A stretch of DNA of 64,000 bases, from NCBI RefSeq assembly GCF_029714425.1, contig NZ_CP121668.1, positions 8,701,501 through 8,765,500 on the forward strand. Direction: 5' to 3'. How positions within the stretch are numbered: position 1 is the first letter of the stretch; each line of letters begins with the position of its first letter. A model generated the notes under the pieces. It was given only the letters and a program-made list of their open reading frames with translations, had not been told where the DNA came from and did not search any database. This document shows, piece by piece, positions 17,726-27,683 of the stretch. Position numbers and translations under genes: made by a program. Origin of the DNA: Bradyrhizobium sp. CB2312 (GTDB taxonomy: Bacteria > Pseudomonadota > Alphaproteobacteria > Rhizobiales > Xanthobacteraceae).

Positions 17726-18316
17726 ATGACTGCAATCGAGAACACCGCACTCGGCAGACTTGAGAAGGAGGGCCGCCTGCTCAATGCTGTACTCAAAGGC
17801 GGGACTACGAAGGCCGGCCGGTTCGGCTTCCGCGGCGACGTGGCACTACAATTCCAGAATCAGGTCGCGGACGAGAAACGACCGCCAGACTATTCGATTG
17901 AGCAGGTGTTGACGATCGGGCAGGACGGCGAACGCACTATTCCGGTGCTGGCCGGCTACCTGCATTCCTTCGCCTATCTTGCTGACGTCGCAACCGTCCT
18001 TGACGGCGCCTTAAGCCCAACCGGCCGCTACTTCATGTTCTGCAACAACATTGATTTACTGGCGAAGTACCGAGTGAAGATCGGTGATATTAGCTTTCAC
18101 GTCCTACCGTGCGATGAATCCACGGTCTGGAAGGAGATGATGGACCTGGTTGGGCTCAACAAGGACGACATCAAGAAGCTCGATCCGGGCGGAAAGCTTG
18201 ATTACCTTCTCGATGCCGCAAGGGATCTCGACCTGTCCTGTGAGGAGATCTCGTACGACGACGGGCTAAAGAGGATGGAGCCTGTGAAAAACCGCAACGA
18301 GAACCGTCCGGTCTGA
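17726..18316 (+). CDS. Unknown protein with a NifA/sigma-54 promoter
   Basis: This protein has 196 residues from the ATG at 17726; GAGG lies about 10 bases upstream, and the frame is open from 17471 but the earlier part overlaps the promoter. I do not recognise the family. It begins MTAIENTALGRLEKEG, has a hydrophobic-aromatic core (HSFAYLADVATVLDGAL, YFMFCNNIDLLAKY), two isolated cysteines and an acidic end. There is no signal peptide or membrane segment. It is convergent with a Rieske gene 10 bases away. The promoter places it in the NifA regulon. Confidence 0.82.
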   Translation: MTAIENTALGRLEKEGRLLNAVLKGGTTKAGRFGFRGDVALQFQNQVADEKRPPDYSIEQVLTIGQDGERTIPVLAGYLHSFAYLADVATVLDGALSPTGRYFMFCNNIDLLAKYRVKIGDISFHVLPCDESTVWKEMMDLVGLNKDDIKKLDPGGKLDYLLDAARDLDLSCEEISYDDGLKRMEPVKNRNENRPV

Positions 18317-18325
18317 GCGTGGTCT

Positions 18326-18721
18326 TCAGTTGTTGGCCGATGCATCCTCTTCGACAAGATGAACACCAGCGACGCAGATATCACCATCCAGAACTGCCAA
18401 GGCGATCGGGGTGAGCGCCCTACCTTGACATGGACCTTCGACGCACCGGCCGGTGCCAAGTTCGAAGGTCGAACCATGCTTGCCACACATCAGCCTGATA
18501 CCGTATGGATCGAGGAATTCGTTTCGCACCCAGTCCAAATTGACGCCGTTGTGCGGGCATTTATTGGTGTAGCCAAGCACCTTTTTGCCCCAGCGCACCA
18601 CAACGATGGACCACGGCCGGTGATTGCCGCGATCATCCACGGCCATAAGATGGAATCCCATAGCTTGGCGGCTCGGAATGTCGTTAAAGCTGCAGATCGC
18701 GTAGACGGGATTTGGCTTCAT
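18326..18721 (-). CDS. Rieske [2Fe-2S] protein (paralogue)
   Basis: A 131-residue soluble Rieske protein with YTNKCPHNGVNLDW (C-x-H) and LMCGKHGSTFELGTG (C-x2-H), then the same GPCQGRALTPIALAVLDGD strand as the protein at 8605-9051. Both begin with a VDDRG-type motif followed by a hydrophobic IVVVR strand, so they are clearly paralogues. It probably transfers electrons within the nif system. No promoter of its own was found upstream of 18721. Confidence 0.88.
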   Translation of the reverse strand: MKPNPVYAICSFNDIPSRQAMGFHLMAVDDRGNHRPWSIVVVRWGKKVLGYTNKCPHNGVNLDWVRNEFLDPYGIRLMCGKHGSTFELGTGRCVEGPCQGRALTPIALAVLDGDICVAGVHLVEEDASANN

Positions 18722-19209
18722 TTATCGCCCATTCATTGCAAGACGCTTTTCATTGTCGCTGTGCAAGCAACCTGCAAGAACCGTACAAGTGCCGGGCTGA
18801 TAGTGTCTGTGGTAATCCAATGCGCAAGCCAGCCATTGATGGCTACCCAATTACCCGCATATTCCGGACCAATGAGTTCGACAATTTTGGACTTGCTGCC
18901 GTGTCCATGGCGGCCGCGCAGCTGCAGCTTTCGGGTCCAGGCCCTCTGCACCATTTGCCGGATAGCTAGCTGCGGTGGCTGATCGTTGCTGCTCGTTGAT
19001 GGTCACTCTGTAGGGAGCCCCCCGTTACGCCCCTCGGATCGCATCCCACCGCAGTTTCGTAAGCGCCTTCGGAGAAAGGTTGAACGACCGTTTCAGCCGG
19101 CGGGGACGACGCAGCGAGCGTACGCCCCCTTTGAAGCAAGACCGTTGAGCCCGGGACAGAACGGTTAAATGTCCGTCATTTCAGGCCCGCTGCTGCTATT
19201 GCAGCGGAT
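18722..19209. other. Intergenic gap
   Basis: About 490 bases upstream of the second Rieske gene. Several short frames overlap on both strands without family resemblance. I saw no NifA site or -24/-12 element. Confidence 0.35.
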
Positions 19210-19665
19210 TTACTCCATGTGCACCTCCCTAAGAGCGCGCTCCAAGTAAAATGAAGGGTCATCGTCCGATGAGTCTGTTTCGTAGCTTCTCTGAGGACCG
19301 ACATCACTGCCCCCATCTTTGGAAAGATACTTCGTAGGCTTGCCTACCCGCTGCCACTCATGGTTCTCGTTCTTCGCCCACACATCGGGGCGCTGGTGAG
19401 GATCAAGCACCCAGTGGTTACGACCTACGGGAACAAAACCCATATCCGCTAGACGAGGTTCCATGCCTGTTAGGGCCGGCCGCGACAAGATCAGTGGCTG
19501 GTCCCCGTCCTCTCGCAGTTGATGTTCTAGCAAGATATCGCCAGCGTTCTCGACAAGCGGATGAGTCACCCTAAGATCTACGACGGACGTGATCGGCGTG
19601 ACTACCTCTGCGCGTGAGTTACAAATGTCGCTGCGACAAGCCGCGATCTGTGGGTAGAATCGCAC
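19210..19665 (-). CDS. Small repeated-family protein, copy 1
   Basis: A frame of 151 residues. Its core (THPLVENAGDILLEHQLRED, then QPLILSRPAL) is closely matched by a second protein in this window at 60234-60551. The shared part starts at about residue 30, so the true start may be internal. The N-terminal 30 residues have no counterpart. I cannot name the family; the motif may derive from larger repeat or effector-like proteins of bradyrhizobia, but this is a guess. There is no signal peptide or membrane segment. Confidence 0.55.
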   Translation of the reverse strand: MRFYPQIAACRSDICNSRAEVVTPITSVVDLRVTHPLVENAGDILLEHQLREDGDQPLILSRPALTGMEPRLADMGFVPVGRNHWVLDPHQRPDVWAKNENHEWQRVGKPTKYLSKDGGSDVGPQRSYETDSSDDDPSFYLERALREVHME

Positions 19666-19962
19666 GTAAGATCGCCGGCTGCCGATCCGTCACAGAGACC
19701 GACGTCTAATGATGATGACTCGCAGATTCCCTATCAGCAGATGGGTACCAGGCTAGCGCTGCGGGAGGCGCGACTCGCCTTCCACGAATAGGCAGACCTT
19801 GAAGAGGAGTGGTTTGTGAGCAGCGGCTTGTTGTATCGGCATAACATAGCTGGCCCCAACCAATCGAGATCCTTGCGCGGTTCTCACCATGAGTTCACCT
19901 GATCAAAATTGCACCTTTCCTCACCTATATCTCGCCTGCCGCGACAGGACGAGTGTGTTCAC
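19666..19962. other. Gap downstream of fdxB
   Basis: This is the end of the nifDK operon. Two short inverted repeats lie near 19930-19965 but no T-run, so no terminator is claimed. Confidence 0.3.
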
Positions 19963-20259
19963 TCACGCCGCTTCAGGTATAGCTGATGTGTGAGTCTGGC
20001 AGTTGGCCGGGCAAACCCTGGCGCATGCACCGCAGCCAATGCAGGCGCCTTGATCATTCAGAACCATGACCTTCTTTTCGATCTCATCGTCGTTGTCATC
20101 GAGGTTGACAAATTCGCCATCCTCGCTGATTCCTTTCAACGTCATGACATCACGGCCGCAAACCTTGAAACAGCGACCACAGCCGATGCACTTCTTGGCA
20201 TCGATCGAGATCAGGTATTGTGGCGTCCAGTCGCGTCCGTCTCGTGTTTGAAACGACAT
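19963..20259 (-). CDS. fdxB: Nif-specific ferredoxin III, FdxB type
   Basis: A 98-residue 2[4Fe-4S] ferredoxin with CIGCGRCFKVCGRD (C-x2-C-x2-C-x3-C) and, after a 40-residue acidic insert, CIGCGACARVCP. The long insert and the cysteine spacing match the nif-associated FdxB/ferredoxin III group. It ends the nifDKENX operon, with AAGGGG before its ATG. It probably supplies electrons for cofactor assembly on NifEN or for nitrogenase. Confidence 0.92.
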   Translation of the reverse strand: MSFQTRDGRDWTPQYLISIDAKKCIGCGRCFKVCGRDVMTLKGISEDGEFVNLDDNDDEIEKKVMVLNDQGACIGCGACARVCPANCQTHTSAIPEAA

Positions 20260-20271
20260 GCGTTGCCCCTT

Positions 20272-20472
20272 TTAAGTTTTTTCAAGCGCCTTCAAGTCGA
20301 GGCCCTTCCGCTCAAGTTCGGCATAGGCATCGTACGCCTTCTGCGCCACCAGCATGATCGAGGTCCAGTTGATGGGTAATTCTTCGGAAAGGTCGTGCAG
20401 ATCCATCTTCGCCTGTATCGCCTTCGCCGACACCTTCCTTAGTTCCGCCTTCAATGTTTCACGATCGCTCAT
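20272..20472 (-). CDS. DUF683 (CCE_0567-like) nif protein
   Basis: A 66-residue helical protein from the ATG at 20472 (GGGGAT upstream). It begins [19 protein letters not shown], continues [19 protein letters not shown] and ends in a helix. This pattern is typical of the small helical-hairpin family found after nifX and the DUF269 gene in diazotrophs. Its role is unknown. It overlaps the end of the DUF269 gene by a few bases. Confidence 0.85.
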   Translation of the reverse strand: MSDRETLKAELRKVSAKAIQAKMDLHDLSEELPINWTSIMLVAQKAYDAYAELERKGLDLKALEKT

Positions 20473-20945
20473 GAGTATCCCCAATGGTTTGCCACGTCCG
20501 GAAATTTCCGAATCAAGTCGATTCCGTCGCTGACGTACTTGTCGCCCTCCTGCGCGAGCTTTACGAAATTATCAAATCCGAAGCGATGGACGTCGCGCAG
20601 CTGCTTGTTCACGGCGATCAGCCGACCTGAGATGAGCACCATGCGGCCGAAGCCTTCATGATGCAGATCCAGAATCGGCTGGATTATCCCGCCGGTCTCC
20701 TTCTCGATCGAGAGCGCGACCGCATCGAAGAACAGCTTAAGCCGCCACAGTGTATCGGAATCGGGATCACCGATAATCGGCAATGCGCGCCTTTTCTGCT
20801 TGTCCAGGATATAGGGTTCGAGCAGGTCAAGATCACTCTTCGCCTCCCAGGCTCCGTTGGTATCCTGAGCACGCCAAATCTTGATCAACTCCTTGAGAAA
20901 CGGCGCGTCGACGGCGCTGCCCTGTTGCTCTATTTTTGCGGTCAT
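20469..20945 (-). CDS. NifX-associated protein (DUF269)
   Basis: A 158-residue protein of the NifX-associated DUF269 family: [19 protein letters not shown] near the start, [15 protein letters not shown] in the middle, and [20 protein letters not shown], then FGFDNF. It lies directly between nifX and the DUF683 gene, the usual order. The function is not firmly known but is tied to FeMo-co assembly. Confidence 0.92.
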   Translation of the reverse strand: MTAKIEQQGSAVDAPFLKELIKIWRAQDTNGAWEAKSDLDLLEPYILDKQKRRALPIIGDPDSDTLWRLKLFFDAVALSIEKETGGIIQPILDLHHEGFGRMVLISGRLIAVNKQLRDVHRFGFDNFVKLAQEGDKYVSDGIDLIRKFPDVANHWGYS

Positions 20946-20951
20946 ATCACC

Positions 20952-21347
20952 TCATTCGTCGAACTCGAACGTACGCCCTCGGTCCTTTGCCATGACCTTG
21001 CGTAGCCAGGGAGGTGGCGTGCCCTTCAGTACGCGCTCGAGTTTTTCGAGCAACACCAGAATGCTTTCTGGCTTGTTCACCTTGATAGGATGGATCTTGT
21101 TGGCCACCACTCGCGCAGCCCCGGCACCACCAATGGCGGCGACGTAAAGGATTGCGCAATCCTTGATCGCCTCGATCTTCGGCGCCAACTTGTCGTCGTT
21201 GCCGTCTTCCTTTAGATCGCCCTCAAACTCAATCGCTTTGAGAAGCACGTGCCCTCCAGGCGTGACATCGTAGATTGCGATATTCTTTGCCCAACCAAAA
21301 TGGGCGTCGACTCGTTTCAGGTCCTGAGTGGCAAACGCGACTTTCAT
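20952..21347 (-). CDS. nifX: NifX, NifB-co/VK-cluster carrier
   Basis: This protein has 131 residues from the ATG at 21347, whose ATGA overlaps the nifN stop; the length is the usual one for NifX. It begins MKVAFATQDLKRVDAHFGWA, with the NifX/NifB-type HFG motif near residue 17. It binds NifB-co and the VK-cluster and moves them between NifB and NifEN. The frame is open 25 codons further upstream inside nifN but that start is unlikely. Confidence 0.95.
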   Translation of the reverse strand: MKVAFATQDLKRVDAHFGWAKNIAIYDVTPGGHVLLKAIEFEGDLKEDGNDDKLAPKIEAIKDCAILYVAAIGGAGAARVVANKIHPIKVNKPESILVLLEKLERVLKGTPPPWLRKVMAKDRGRTFEFDE

Positions 21348-22753
21348 CCAATCGACCCCGCAGCCGCGCCGGTGGAGCTGCGATAGCCCGAGCAAAGTGG
21401 CAGCCGGGACGCAGTCCGCCACTTATCGGGCGTAGGCCGATCGTTTTCCTCGCGGTGCGCGATCACGAGGTTGGCGATTTCAAAGATCAGATTGCGGGTA
21501 CCACGATAGCCCACGGATAGTTGGTGTCCCGCACCAAGTCGATCGAACATCGGAAAACCCGTGCGATAGAACGGCAATTTCAGCCGAGCCGCCGCTTGCC
21601 TGCCATGCGAATGCGTGATCAAGAGGTCGCAATGGTGTGTTTTGGCAAGCCCTTCCAGATCCTCGAGATCGCCAATGAGTACCTCCTTGGTCTTGATCCG
21701 CTCGATCACCTCCGACTGAGTGGTCGTCACGACCGCTGTCACCTGCGCGCCCATGTCGTGCAGCATGCCGGACAGATCGAACAGAAGATCTGGCTCAGCG
21801 CCGATAGCAACTTTGCGACCGCCAATATGGAAATGTGCGTCCAGCATTGCATCGGCGAGCTGACCGCGCTGGCGCCGATATTTCAAGGGTATGGGGCGGC
21901 CGCTGATCTCGCTCAGGAAGGTCATGAATTCGTCGCTCGGACAGAGACCACACAGCCGCTCGAAGACACGAAAAGGCACGCCGGTTTTGACCTGCATGAC
22001 CTCTGCCGCACGCTGCATCTGCGCCCCGATTGCAATCGTCCATCCGGCGCGCCCCATGCTCGCAATTTCGTCGACGCCGATGCCGCCGATGGTCGTTGGC
22101 GTATACTCATCGGGGATATGCCCATCGAGCGATCCCGCCAGGTCAGGGAGGAAGGACGGGCACAAGCCGAAATCCTCCACTATGGCGCGGAGTTCATCAA
22201 TGTCGCCGGGCGTCAGGTGACATCCTGGCAGAACATTCACTTTCAATGGGTCCCTCAGGCCATTGGCGCTGGGCCCTTCCACCAGCACCTCCACAATGCG
22301 TGCCACAGCCTTCTCCCACCCGTCCTGGAACGCGCCCTTGAAATCAGGCGTCGAGACATACACCATTGGCAACTTTGCGAGTGGCGGATGCTTGTTGCGG
22401 ATTAGCTTGAGGTAGGCATCCACATCGTCGCCATTGGTCTCGGTGACACCGGTCGAGCAGATACCGATGATCTTTGGCTTGGTACGGTTGTAGATGTTCA
22501 GTATCGCCTGCTCGAGATTCTCATAACCGCCGAGCACGGTCGCGACCTCGCTCATCGCCGTGGTCTGCAGCGGTACTGCCTCTTTGAAATGCCGGACGAA
22601 GAGCGTGAGCCCGAAGGATGTGCATCCCTGGGAGCCGTGCAGAAGCGGCATCGCCCCGCGCAGCCCCATGAAGGCGAATGCGCCGCCGATCGGCTGACTC
22701 ATCTTCAGCGGGTTGACAGCGCAGGCTTTCGTCGGCGCCGTGACGATGGCCAT
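21344..22753 (-). CDS. nifN: FeMo-co scaffold subunit NifN
   Basis: A 469-residue paralogue of NifK. It starts MAIVTAPTKACAVNPLKMSQ, with the conserved HGSQGCTSFG near residue 40 and GICSTGVTETNGDD near 100. With NifE it forms the NifE2N2 scaffold on which the NifB-co-derived cluster is matured to FeMo-co. GGGAGG precedes the start. It follows nifE by nine bases and overlaps nifX. Confidence 0.96.
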   Translation of the reverse strand: MAIVTAPTKACAVNPLKMSQPIGGAFAFMGLRGAMPLLHGSQGCTSFGLTLFVRHFKEAVPLQTTAMSEVATVLGGYENLEQAILNIYNRTKPKIIGICSTGVTETNGDDVDAYLKLIRNKHPPLAKLPMVYVSTPDFKGAFQDGWEKAVARIVEVLVEGPSANGLRDPLKVNVLPGCHLTPGDIDELRAIVEDFGLCPSFLPDLAGSLDGHIPDEYTPTTIGGIGVDEIASMGRAGWTIAIGAQMQRAAEVMQVKTGVPFRVFERLCGLCPSDEFMTFLSEISGRPIPLKYRRQRGQLADAMLDAHFHIGGRKVAIGAEPDLLFDLSGMLHDMGAQVTAVVTTTQSEVIERIKTKEVLIGDLEDLEGLAKTHHCDLLITHSHGRQAAARLKLPFYRTGFPMFDRLGAGHQLSVGYRGTRNLIFEIANLVIAHREENDRPTPDKWRTASRLPLCSGYRSSTGAAAGSIG

Positions 22754-22762
22754 GACGCCTCC

Positions 22763-24409
22763 CTATTCTGCGGCCTGTCGCATGGCAGATGGCTCGGACA
22801 CCAAGATACCTTCGATGCGTCTCTGGCAGCAGCCACCGGCCGCATTGGTATGCTCTCTCACCGCGGCGACGCTTCTCAGGCCGTGCGCGTAGATTGCATC
22901 CTCAATCGTGCCCAAATCGACCGCGTTACACACGCAGATCTTCCTCGCGCGGCGCGCGGTTTCGGCGAGCGCCGGATCGCAGGCGATCGCGGCCACGGGC
23001 GATTGCATCTGCTCCATCGCCTTGGCCAATACCTCCCATGGAGCCGGTCGACGTAGCTGCTCCCACATCGGACTCGAGAGTGACTTATCGATCTCCTCCA
23101 CCAGCTTGACCATTCCGACATAGCCCATATAGGCGTGGCAACGCTCCTGATTGATATCGAGCCATGGCATCGCCGCTTTCAGCGCGACGAACTGCGACTT
23201 GCCGCCCGATAGCATGATGTCCGCTTTTGCGTCCTTTAACATCTTAAACATCTCGCGCGGCGTCATGTCCTCAATCATGTGGGCATCCTGCCCCATGAGC
23301 TCCTTGATGCGCTCCTTGTCTTTCCTGGTTGATTTCTTGACGCTGGTTCCGACTAACTCAAGCCCAGATTCCTGGAGTGCCGCAACGATCGACCATGACT
23401 TGACGCCTCCGGTGATCAATAAAGCCTTCTTGCCTTCGAATCGTGGCTTGTACGGCCCTATCGCAGCCCGGGCCCACGCTTCCTCGCGCGCGATCACCGA
23501 TTCAGTGCGCCCGAGCAGATCTGCAGGCGCGCCGCGCTCAACCAATAATCGGGCAAGCTGACGCAGCGATTCGCTCGAATCTTGAATACCGTAGAACGCC
23601 CCCTCGAAGAACGGAATCCCGTAGCGTTGCTCCATCTTGCGTGCGACGTTGATCATGGACTTTGAGCACACCAACATCGCCGCCCGCGCGCGATGGGCTG
23701 AAGCGACTTCGCGATACTTGCCATCGCCGGAGATGCACGAGAGAATCCGTATTCCAAGTTCGTCTAGCAGTGGCTTCACTTGCCAGAGCTCTCCCGAGAG
23801 GTTGTATTCTCCGATCAGGTTGATATCGTACGGGGTGGTGTAGTCTGGCTCTTGCGTCCCGATCACATAGTCGAGCAACGCCTCGCCGGCGAGCTTGTTA
23901 CCGAGGTTCTTCGAGCCGACGAAGCCCGGGGAATTGATCGGGATCACCGGCTTTGCGAACCTTTGAGATGCGGCCTTACAGACTGCGTTGATATCGTCGC
24001 CAATCATCGCTGGAATGCAGGTTTGATAAACGAAGATCGCGGGCGGGTCGCACTTGTCGATGATCTCCTTGATCGCTTTGCAGAGCCGCTTCTCGCCTCC
24101 GAATACAATATCGGTTTCGCTCAAATCGGTTGTGAACGAGGTGCGCCACAGATTCGAGCCTGACGACGCCGCGCCGCGATTGTCCCAGGAATTCCCTTCG
24201 CACGCGATCGGACCATGCACCAAGTGAGCGACATCGGTGAACGGCTGTAGCGCAACCTTGGCGCCATCGAAAGCACAGCCGCCCGCAGCGCTACCCGGCT
24301 GCAGTTGTTTGGTGCAGCCGTTCTTGCGTTCAGCCTCCGACTTACTGCCGTTCTTGGCGCAGCCCGGCTCGTCAAAAATATTCTGGACCGTGGCCGCTAG
24401 TGATCTCAT
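22763..24409 (-). CDS. nifE: FeMo-co scaffold subunit NifE with BFD-like tail
   Basis: A 548-residue paralogue of NifD with LVHGPIACEGNSWDNRG, TDIVFGGEKRL and VYQTCIPAMIGDDI. Compared with the roughly 475 residues of Azotobacter NifE it has a C-terminal extension. This contains KICVCNAVDLGTIEDAIYAH and AAGGCCQRRIEGIL, the C-x-C ... C-C pattern of the bacterioferritin-associated ferredoxin ([2Fe-2S] BFD) domain. The extension may feed electrons or iron to the scaffold. It is the third gene of the nifD operon, separated from nifK by a hairpin. Confidence 0.96.
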   Translation of the reverse strand: MRSLAATVQNIFDEPGCAKNGSKSEAERKNGCTKQLQPGSAAGGCAFDGAKVALQPFTDVAHLVHGPIACEGNSWDNRGAASSGSNLWRTSFTTDLSETDIVFGGEKRLCKAIKEIIDKCDPPAIFVYQTCIPAMIGDDINAVCKAASQRFAKPVIPINSPGFVGSKNLGNKLAGEALLDYVIGTQEPDYTTPYDINLIGEYNLSGELWQVKPLLDELGIRILSCISGDGKYREVASAHRARAAMLVCSKSMINVARKMEQRYGIPFFEGAFYGIQDSSESLRQLARLLVERGAPADLLGRTESVIAREEAWARAAIGPYKPRFEGKKALLITGGVKSWSIVAALQESGLELVGTSVKKSTRKDKERIKELMGQDAHMIEDMTPREMFKMLKDAKADIMLSGGKSQFVALKAAMPWLDINQERCHAYMGYVGMVKLVEEIDKSLSSPMWEQLRRPAPWEVLAKAMEQMQSPVAAIACDPALAETARRARKICVCNAVDLGTIEDAIYAHGLRSVAAVREHTNAAGGCCQRRIEGILVSEPSAMRQAAE

Positions 24410-24460
24410 CCCTTTTTCCTCTCAGCGCAAACTAATCGCATGGTCAACGGTCATGTGCTT

Positions 24461-24487
24461 GTGCCATCGCAGTTATTGCGATGGCAC
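24461..24487. promoter_or_regulatory. Perfect 11-bp hairpin between nifK and nifE
   Basis: GTGCCATCGCA, a 5-base loop, then the exact reverse complement. It lies in the 94-base nifK-nifE gap, 17 bases after nifK. No T-run follows, so it is more likely an mRNA-processing or 3'-stabilising element for nifDK than a terminator. Confidence 0.6.
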
Positions 24488-24503
24488 GCGACACGGTCGC
24501 TCA

Positions 24504-26060
24504 TCAACGAACGATGTCGAAGCTGTAGTCAGTTTTGCCAAGAACGTTCGTCTTCTTGTCCATCTCATCGAAGACCTTGTCCAGGATCTTCACGAGCACA
24601 TTCAGGCCGCCCTGATAGCCCCATAGGGGGGACCGGTGATGGTGATGCCGATCAAAAACCGGAAAGCCGATGCGGATCAGTGGCGTTCCAGTATCCCGCT
24701 CCAGATACTTGCCATAGGTGTTGCCAATCAGAAAATCGACTGGCTCGGTGAACAGGAGTGAGCGCATGTGCCAGAGGTCCCGGCCCGGATAGGCTTGGCA
24801 GCCCTGCCCGAATGGCGAGCTTGCAAGCAGCATCTGCATTTTTTCGTGCCATGCCCTGCTGCCGTTCGTGGACAGCACATGGGTCGGTTCGGCGCCGAGT
24901 TCGAGCAGAAACGCAGCCAGCCCATAGCAAAGATCCGGATCGCCATAGATCGCGAACTTCTTGCCATGGATATGCGCGCTGGAGTCAGCGATGGCGTCGA
25001 CCAAGCGGCCACGTTCTCGCGCGAGCTGCTCGGGAATCTCCTTGCCGCTGATGCGTGACAGCGCCAAGATAAAGTCATCCGTTGCGGATAAGCCCACCGG
25101 GTAGTTGAAGGATACGATGTCCTGCCCATGGTCAGCAACGAATGGCAGCGTTTTTTCGGTGCACCACTGCTGCATGGAGATTGTCGCCTTGGCGTGAACC
25201 GCGTTGGCCGCATCTTCCAGCGTCGTGCCTCCGTCATACATCCGGAATTCGCCGTCTGTCGGAGTATCGAAGACTTCAGCATTATCAGCGAGAATCGTGT
25301 GCTGGATGCCCATCAACGCCAAGATGCGCTTGATTTCGCGAAGGTTCCCGACGGTATAGCCATCGAACCCACCAATGATGTTGATCGCCCCGTTCTGCTT
25401 GCGCTCCAGCTTCGGCGCTGTTCCGGCCTTACCGTCCCAAAAATGCTCCAGAATGCCCTTGAGCGCATTGTCATAACCGGTGACGTGGCTCCCGACGAAC
25501 GCCGGCGTATGGGCGAATGGCACGTCGAAGTCCGCCGGGACCGAGCCTTTTTCTTTCGACGTTTTGATGAAGGCATTGAGGTCATCGCCGATCACCTCGG
25601 CCATGCAGGTGGTCGAGACCGCAATCATCTTGGGTTTGTACATGTTGTAGCTGTTCGCGAGCCCGTCGATCATGTTGTTCAGACCGCCGAATACGGCAGC
25701 GTCTTCCGTCATCGACGAGGAGACGCAGGAAGAAGGCTCCTTAAAGTGCCGCGACAGATGGCTGCGGTAGTAGGCAACGCAGCCTTGCGAGCCGTGGACG
25801 AAGGGCAGCGTGCCCTCAAAGCCAACAGAGGCGAATACGGCGCCAAGCGGCTGGCATGCCTTGGCCGGATTTACCGCTAGCGCCTCCCGCGCAAAGTTCT
25901 TTTCGCGATATTCGGCCGTCTTCGTCCATTCCTTGATGCGTTCGATCTCGGCGGGATCGCGCGGATTCTCGAATATCTTCTTCTTGGCCAGCATCTCCTG
26001 GTATTCTGGACCTCGGAACAGTTCGAGATGATCGAGCACGTGTTCGGCACTCTGCGCCAT
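24504..26060 (-). CDS. nifK: Nitrogenase MoFe protein beta chain NifK
   Basis: A 518-residue protein with [20 protein letters not shown] and [20 protein letters not shown], whose cysteines bind the P-cluster, and [16 protein letters not shown]. The long N-terminal arm ([15 protein letters not shown]) is typical of the Bradyrhizobium/Azotobacter type. It pairs with NifD as an alpha2beta2 tetramer. It lies 66 bases downstream of nifD in one operon. Confidence 0.98.
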   Translation of the reverse strand: MAQSAEHVLDHLELFRGPEYQEMLAKKKIFENPRDPAEIERIKEWTKTAEYREKNFAREALAVNPAKACQPLGAVFASVGFEGTLPFVHGSQGCVAYYRSHLSRHFKEPSSCVSSSMTEDAAVFGGLNNMIDGLANSYNMYKPKMIAVSTTCMAEVIGDDLNAFIKTSKEKGSVPADFDVPFAHTPAFVGSHVTGYDNALKGILEHFWDGKAGTAPKLERKQNGAINIIGGFDGYTVGNLREIKRILALMGIQHTILADNAEVFDTPTDGEFRMYDGGTTLEDAANAVHAKATISMQQWCTEKTLPFVADHGQDIVSFNYPVGLSATDDFILALSRISGKEIPEQLARERGRLVDAIADSSAHIHGKKFAIYGDPDLCYGLAAFLLELGAEPTHVLSTNGSRAWHEKMQMLLASSPFGQGCQAYPGRDLWHMRSLLFTEPVDFLIGNTYGKYLERDTGTPLIRIGFPVFDRHHHHRSPLWGYQGGLNVLVKILDKVFDEMDKKTNVLGKTDYSFDIVR

Positions 26061-26126
26061 CGTTGAAATCCTTCACAATCGAGATTGGTGTCGCCCCGGC
26101 CTTCGCGCAGACCGAGATGAGTTGGT

Positions 26127-27629
26127 TTATTCTGCAGCCAGGAGCTTGGCCCTCGAAGCTTCCTTCCAGGGGGCCTTCGTTTTCTTCCAGACGGGCGAGT
26201 TGATGGCCATGTCCATGTCGCGGGCAAAGATGGCAAAGCCGTCATAGCCGTGATATGGGCCCGAATAGTCCCAGGAGTGCATCTGCCGGAACGGCACACC
26301 CATCTTTTGAAAAACGTATTTTTCCTTGATGCCCGAGCCGACGAGGTCAGGCTGGAGCTTTTCTACGAAGCGCTCGAACTCATAGCCATTAACGTCATCG
26401 TAGATGAGCGTGCTGTCCTTTACGTAGTGCTGAGCTGTGCGCTGATAGTCGTCGTTGTGACCGAACTCGTATCCGGTACCAATGACTTCCATCCCGAGGT
26501 CCTCGTATGCGCCGATCACATGACGCGGACGGAGCCCTCCGACGTACAGCATCACCGTCTTGCTCTCCAGGCGCGGGCGATATTTTGCGATCACAGCGTT
26601 CACCAGCGGTTGGTACTTTTCAATCACCCGCTCGGCGCCTTCCTTGATCTTGTCGTCGAAATAGCCAGCAATCTTGCGCAGCGACTCTGCGATCTTTGAA
26701 GGTCCGAAGAAGTTGTACTCGCACCAGGGGATACCGAACTTCTCTTCCATGTGGCGCGAGATGTAGTTCATAGAACGGTAGCAATGCAGAATGTTGAGCT
26801 TTGCCTTCGGCGTTGCCTCGAGCTCAGCTAGTGAACCGTCGCCGGACCACTGCGCTATCACCCGCAGGCCCATCTCCTCTAGCAGAATTCGCGATGACCA
26901 GGCGTCCCCGCCGATATTGTAGTCTCCGATGATCGCAACATCGTACGGCGTCGGCTCAAACTTTGGTTTGCCATCGGACTCAAGCTGGTCGAAAATCCAA
27001 TCGCGCACCGCATCGTTGGCGATGTGATGGCCTAGTGATTGCGACACACCCCGAAAGCCCTCACAACGGACCGGCACGATGGTCTTGCCGCCGTATTCCT
27101 TTGACTTCGCTCTCGACACGGCCTCGATGTCGTCACCGATCAATCCGATTGGGCATTCCGATTGGATCGTGATGCCGTTGTTGAGCGGAAACAGCTCCTG
27201 GATTTCGTCAAGAATTTTGACCAGCTTTTTGTCGCCACCGAATACGATATCCTTTTCCTGGAAGTCGGAGGTGAACTGCAGGGTCACGAAGCTATCGATC
27301 CCCGTCGTGCCAACGTAATAATTTCGTCGGGAGCCCCACGAATATTGACCGCAGCCTACCGGGCCATGGCTGATATGGACCATGTCCTTGATCGGTCCCC
27401 AGACCACTCCCTTTGACCCTGCATAGGCGCAGCCTCTGATTGTCATCACACCAGGTATGGATTTGATGTTGGACTTCACCCCGCAATCTGACTTGCCGGC
27501 TTGGTGAACGTTGAGGTGCTTGGCACGCCGTTTCGCGGTTTTCTCCGGATAGACCTTCAGCACCTCCTCGATGAGCTCTTTATTGCGAGCCCTGATTTCT
27601 GCGATGCTCTGGGTCGTGGCGAGACTCAT
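26127..27629 (-). CDS. nifD: Nitrogenase MoFe protein alpha chain NifD
   Basis: This protein has 500 residues from the ATG at 27629, preceded by AAGGA six bases away; the frame is open 22 codons further up without support. P-cluster ligands lie in [28 protein letters not shown] and [14 protein letters not shown]. The FeMo-co cysteine and histidine are expected near [19 protein letters not shown] and [16 protein letters not shown] segments. It is the first gene of nifDKENX-DUF269-DUF683-fdxB, with a sigma-54 promoter and two NifA sites. Confidence 0.98.
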   Translation of the reverse strand: MSLATTQSIAEIRARNKELIEEVLKVYPEKTAKRRAKHLNVHQAGKSDCGVKSNIKSIPGVMTIRGCAYAGSKGVVWGPIKDMVHISHGPVGCGQYSWGSRRNYYVGTTGIDSFVTLQFTSDFQEKDIVFGGDKKLVKILDEIQELFPLNNGITIQSECPIGLIGDDIEAVSRAKSKEYGGKTIVPVRCEGFRGVSQSLGHHIANDAVRDWIFDQLESDGKPKFEPTPYDVAIIGDYNIGGDAWSSRILLEEMGLRVIAQWSGDGSLAELEATPKAKLNILHCYRSMNYISRHMEEKFGIPWCEYNFFGPSKIAESLRKIAGYFDDKIKEGAERVIEKYQPLVNAVIAKYRPRLESKTVMLYVGGLRPRHVIGAYEDLGMEVIGTGYEFGHNDDYQRTAQHYVKDSTLIYDDVNGYEFERFVEKLQPDLVGSGIKEKYVFQKMGVPFRQMHSWDYSGPYHGYDGFAIFARDMDMAINSPVWKKTKAPWKEASRAKLLAAE

Positions 27630-27683
27630 CTGATGTCCTTCAAAAGTTAGCTGTTGCGAGGGCGGCCTCTTGGGAAAGACTTT

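Noticed and set aside
21521..22405. 294-codon open frame on the plus strand
   Set aside because: It lies opposite nifN and has no domain or ribosome site.
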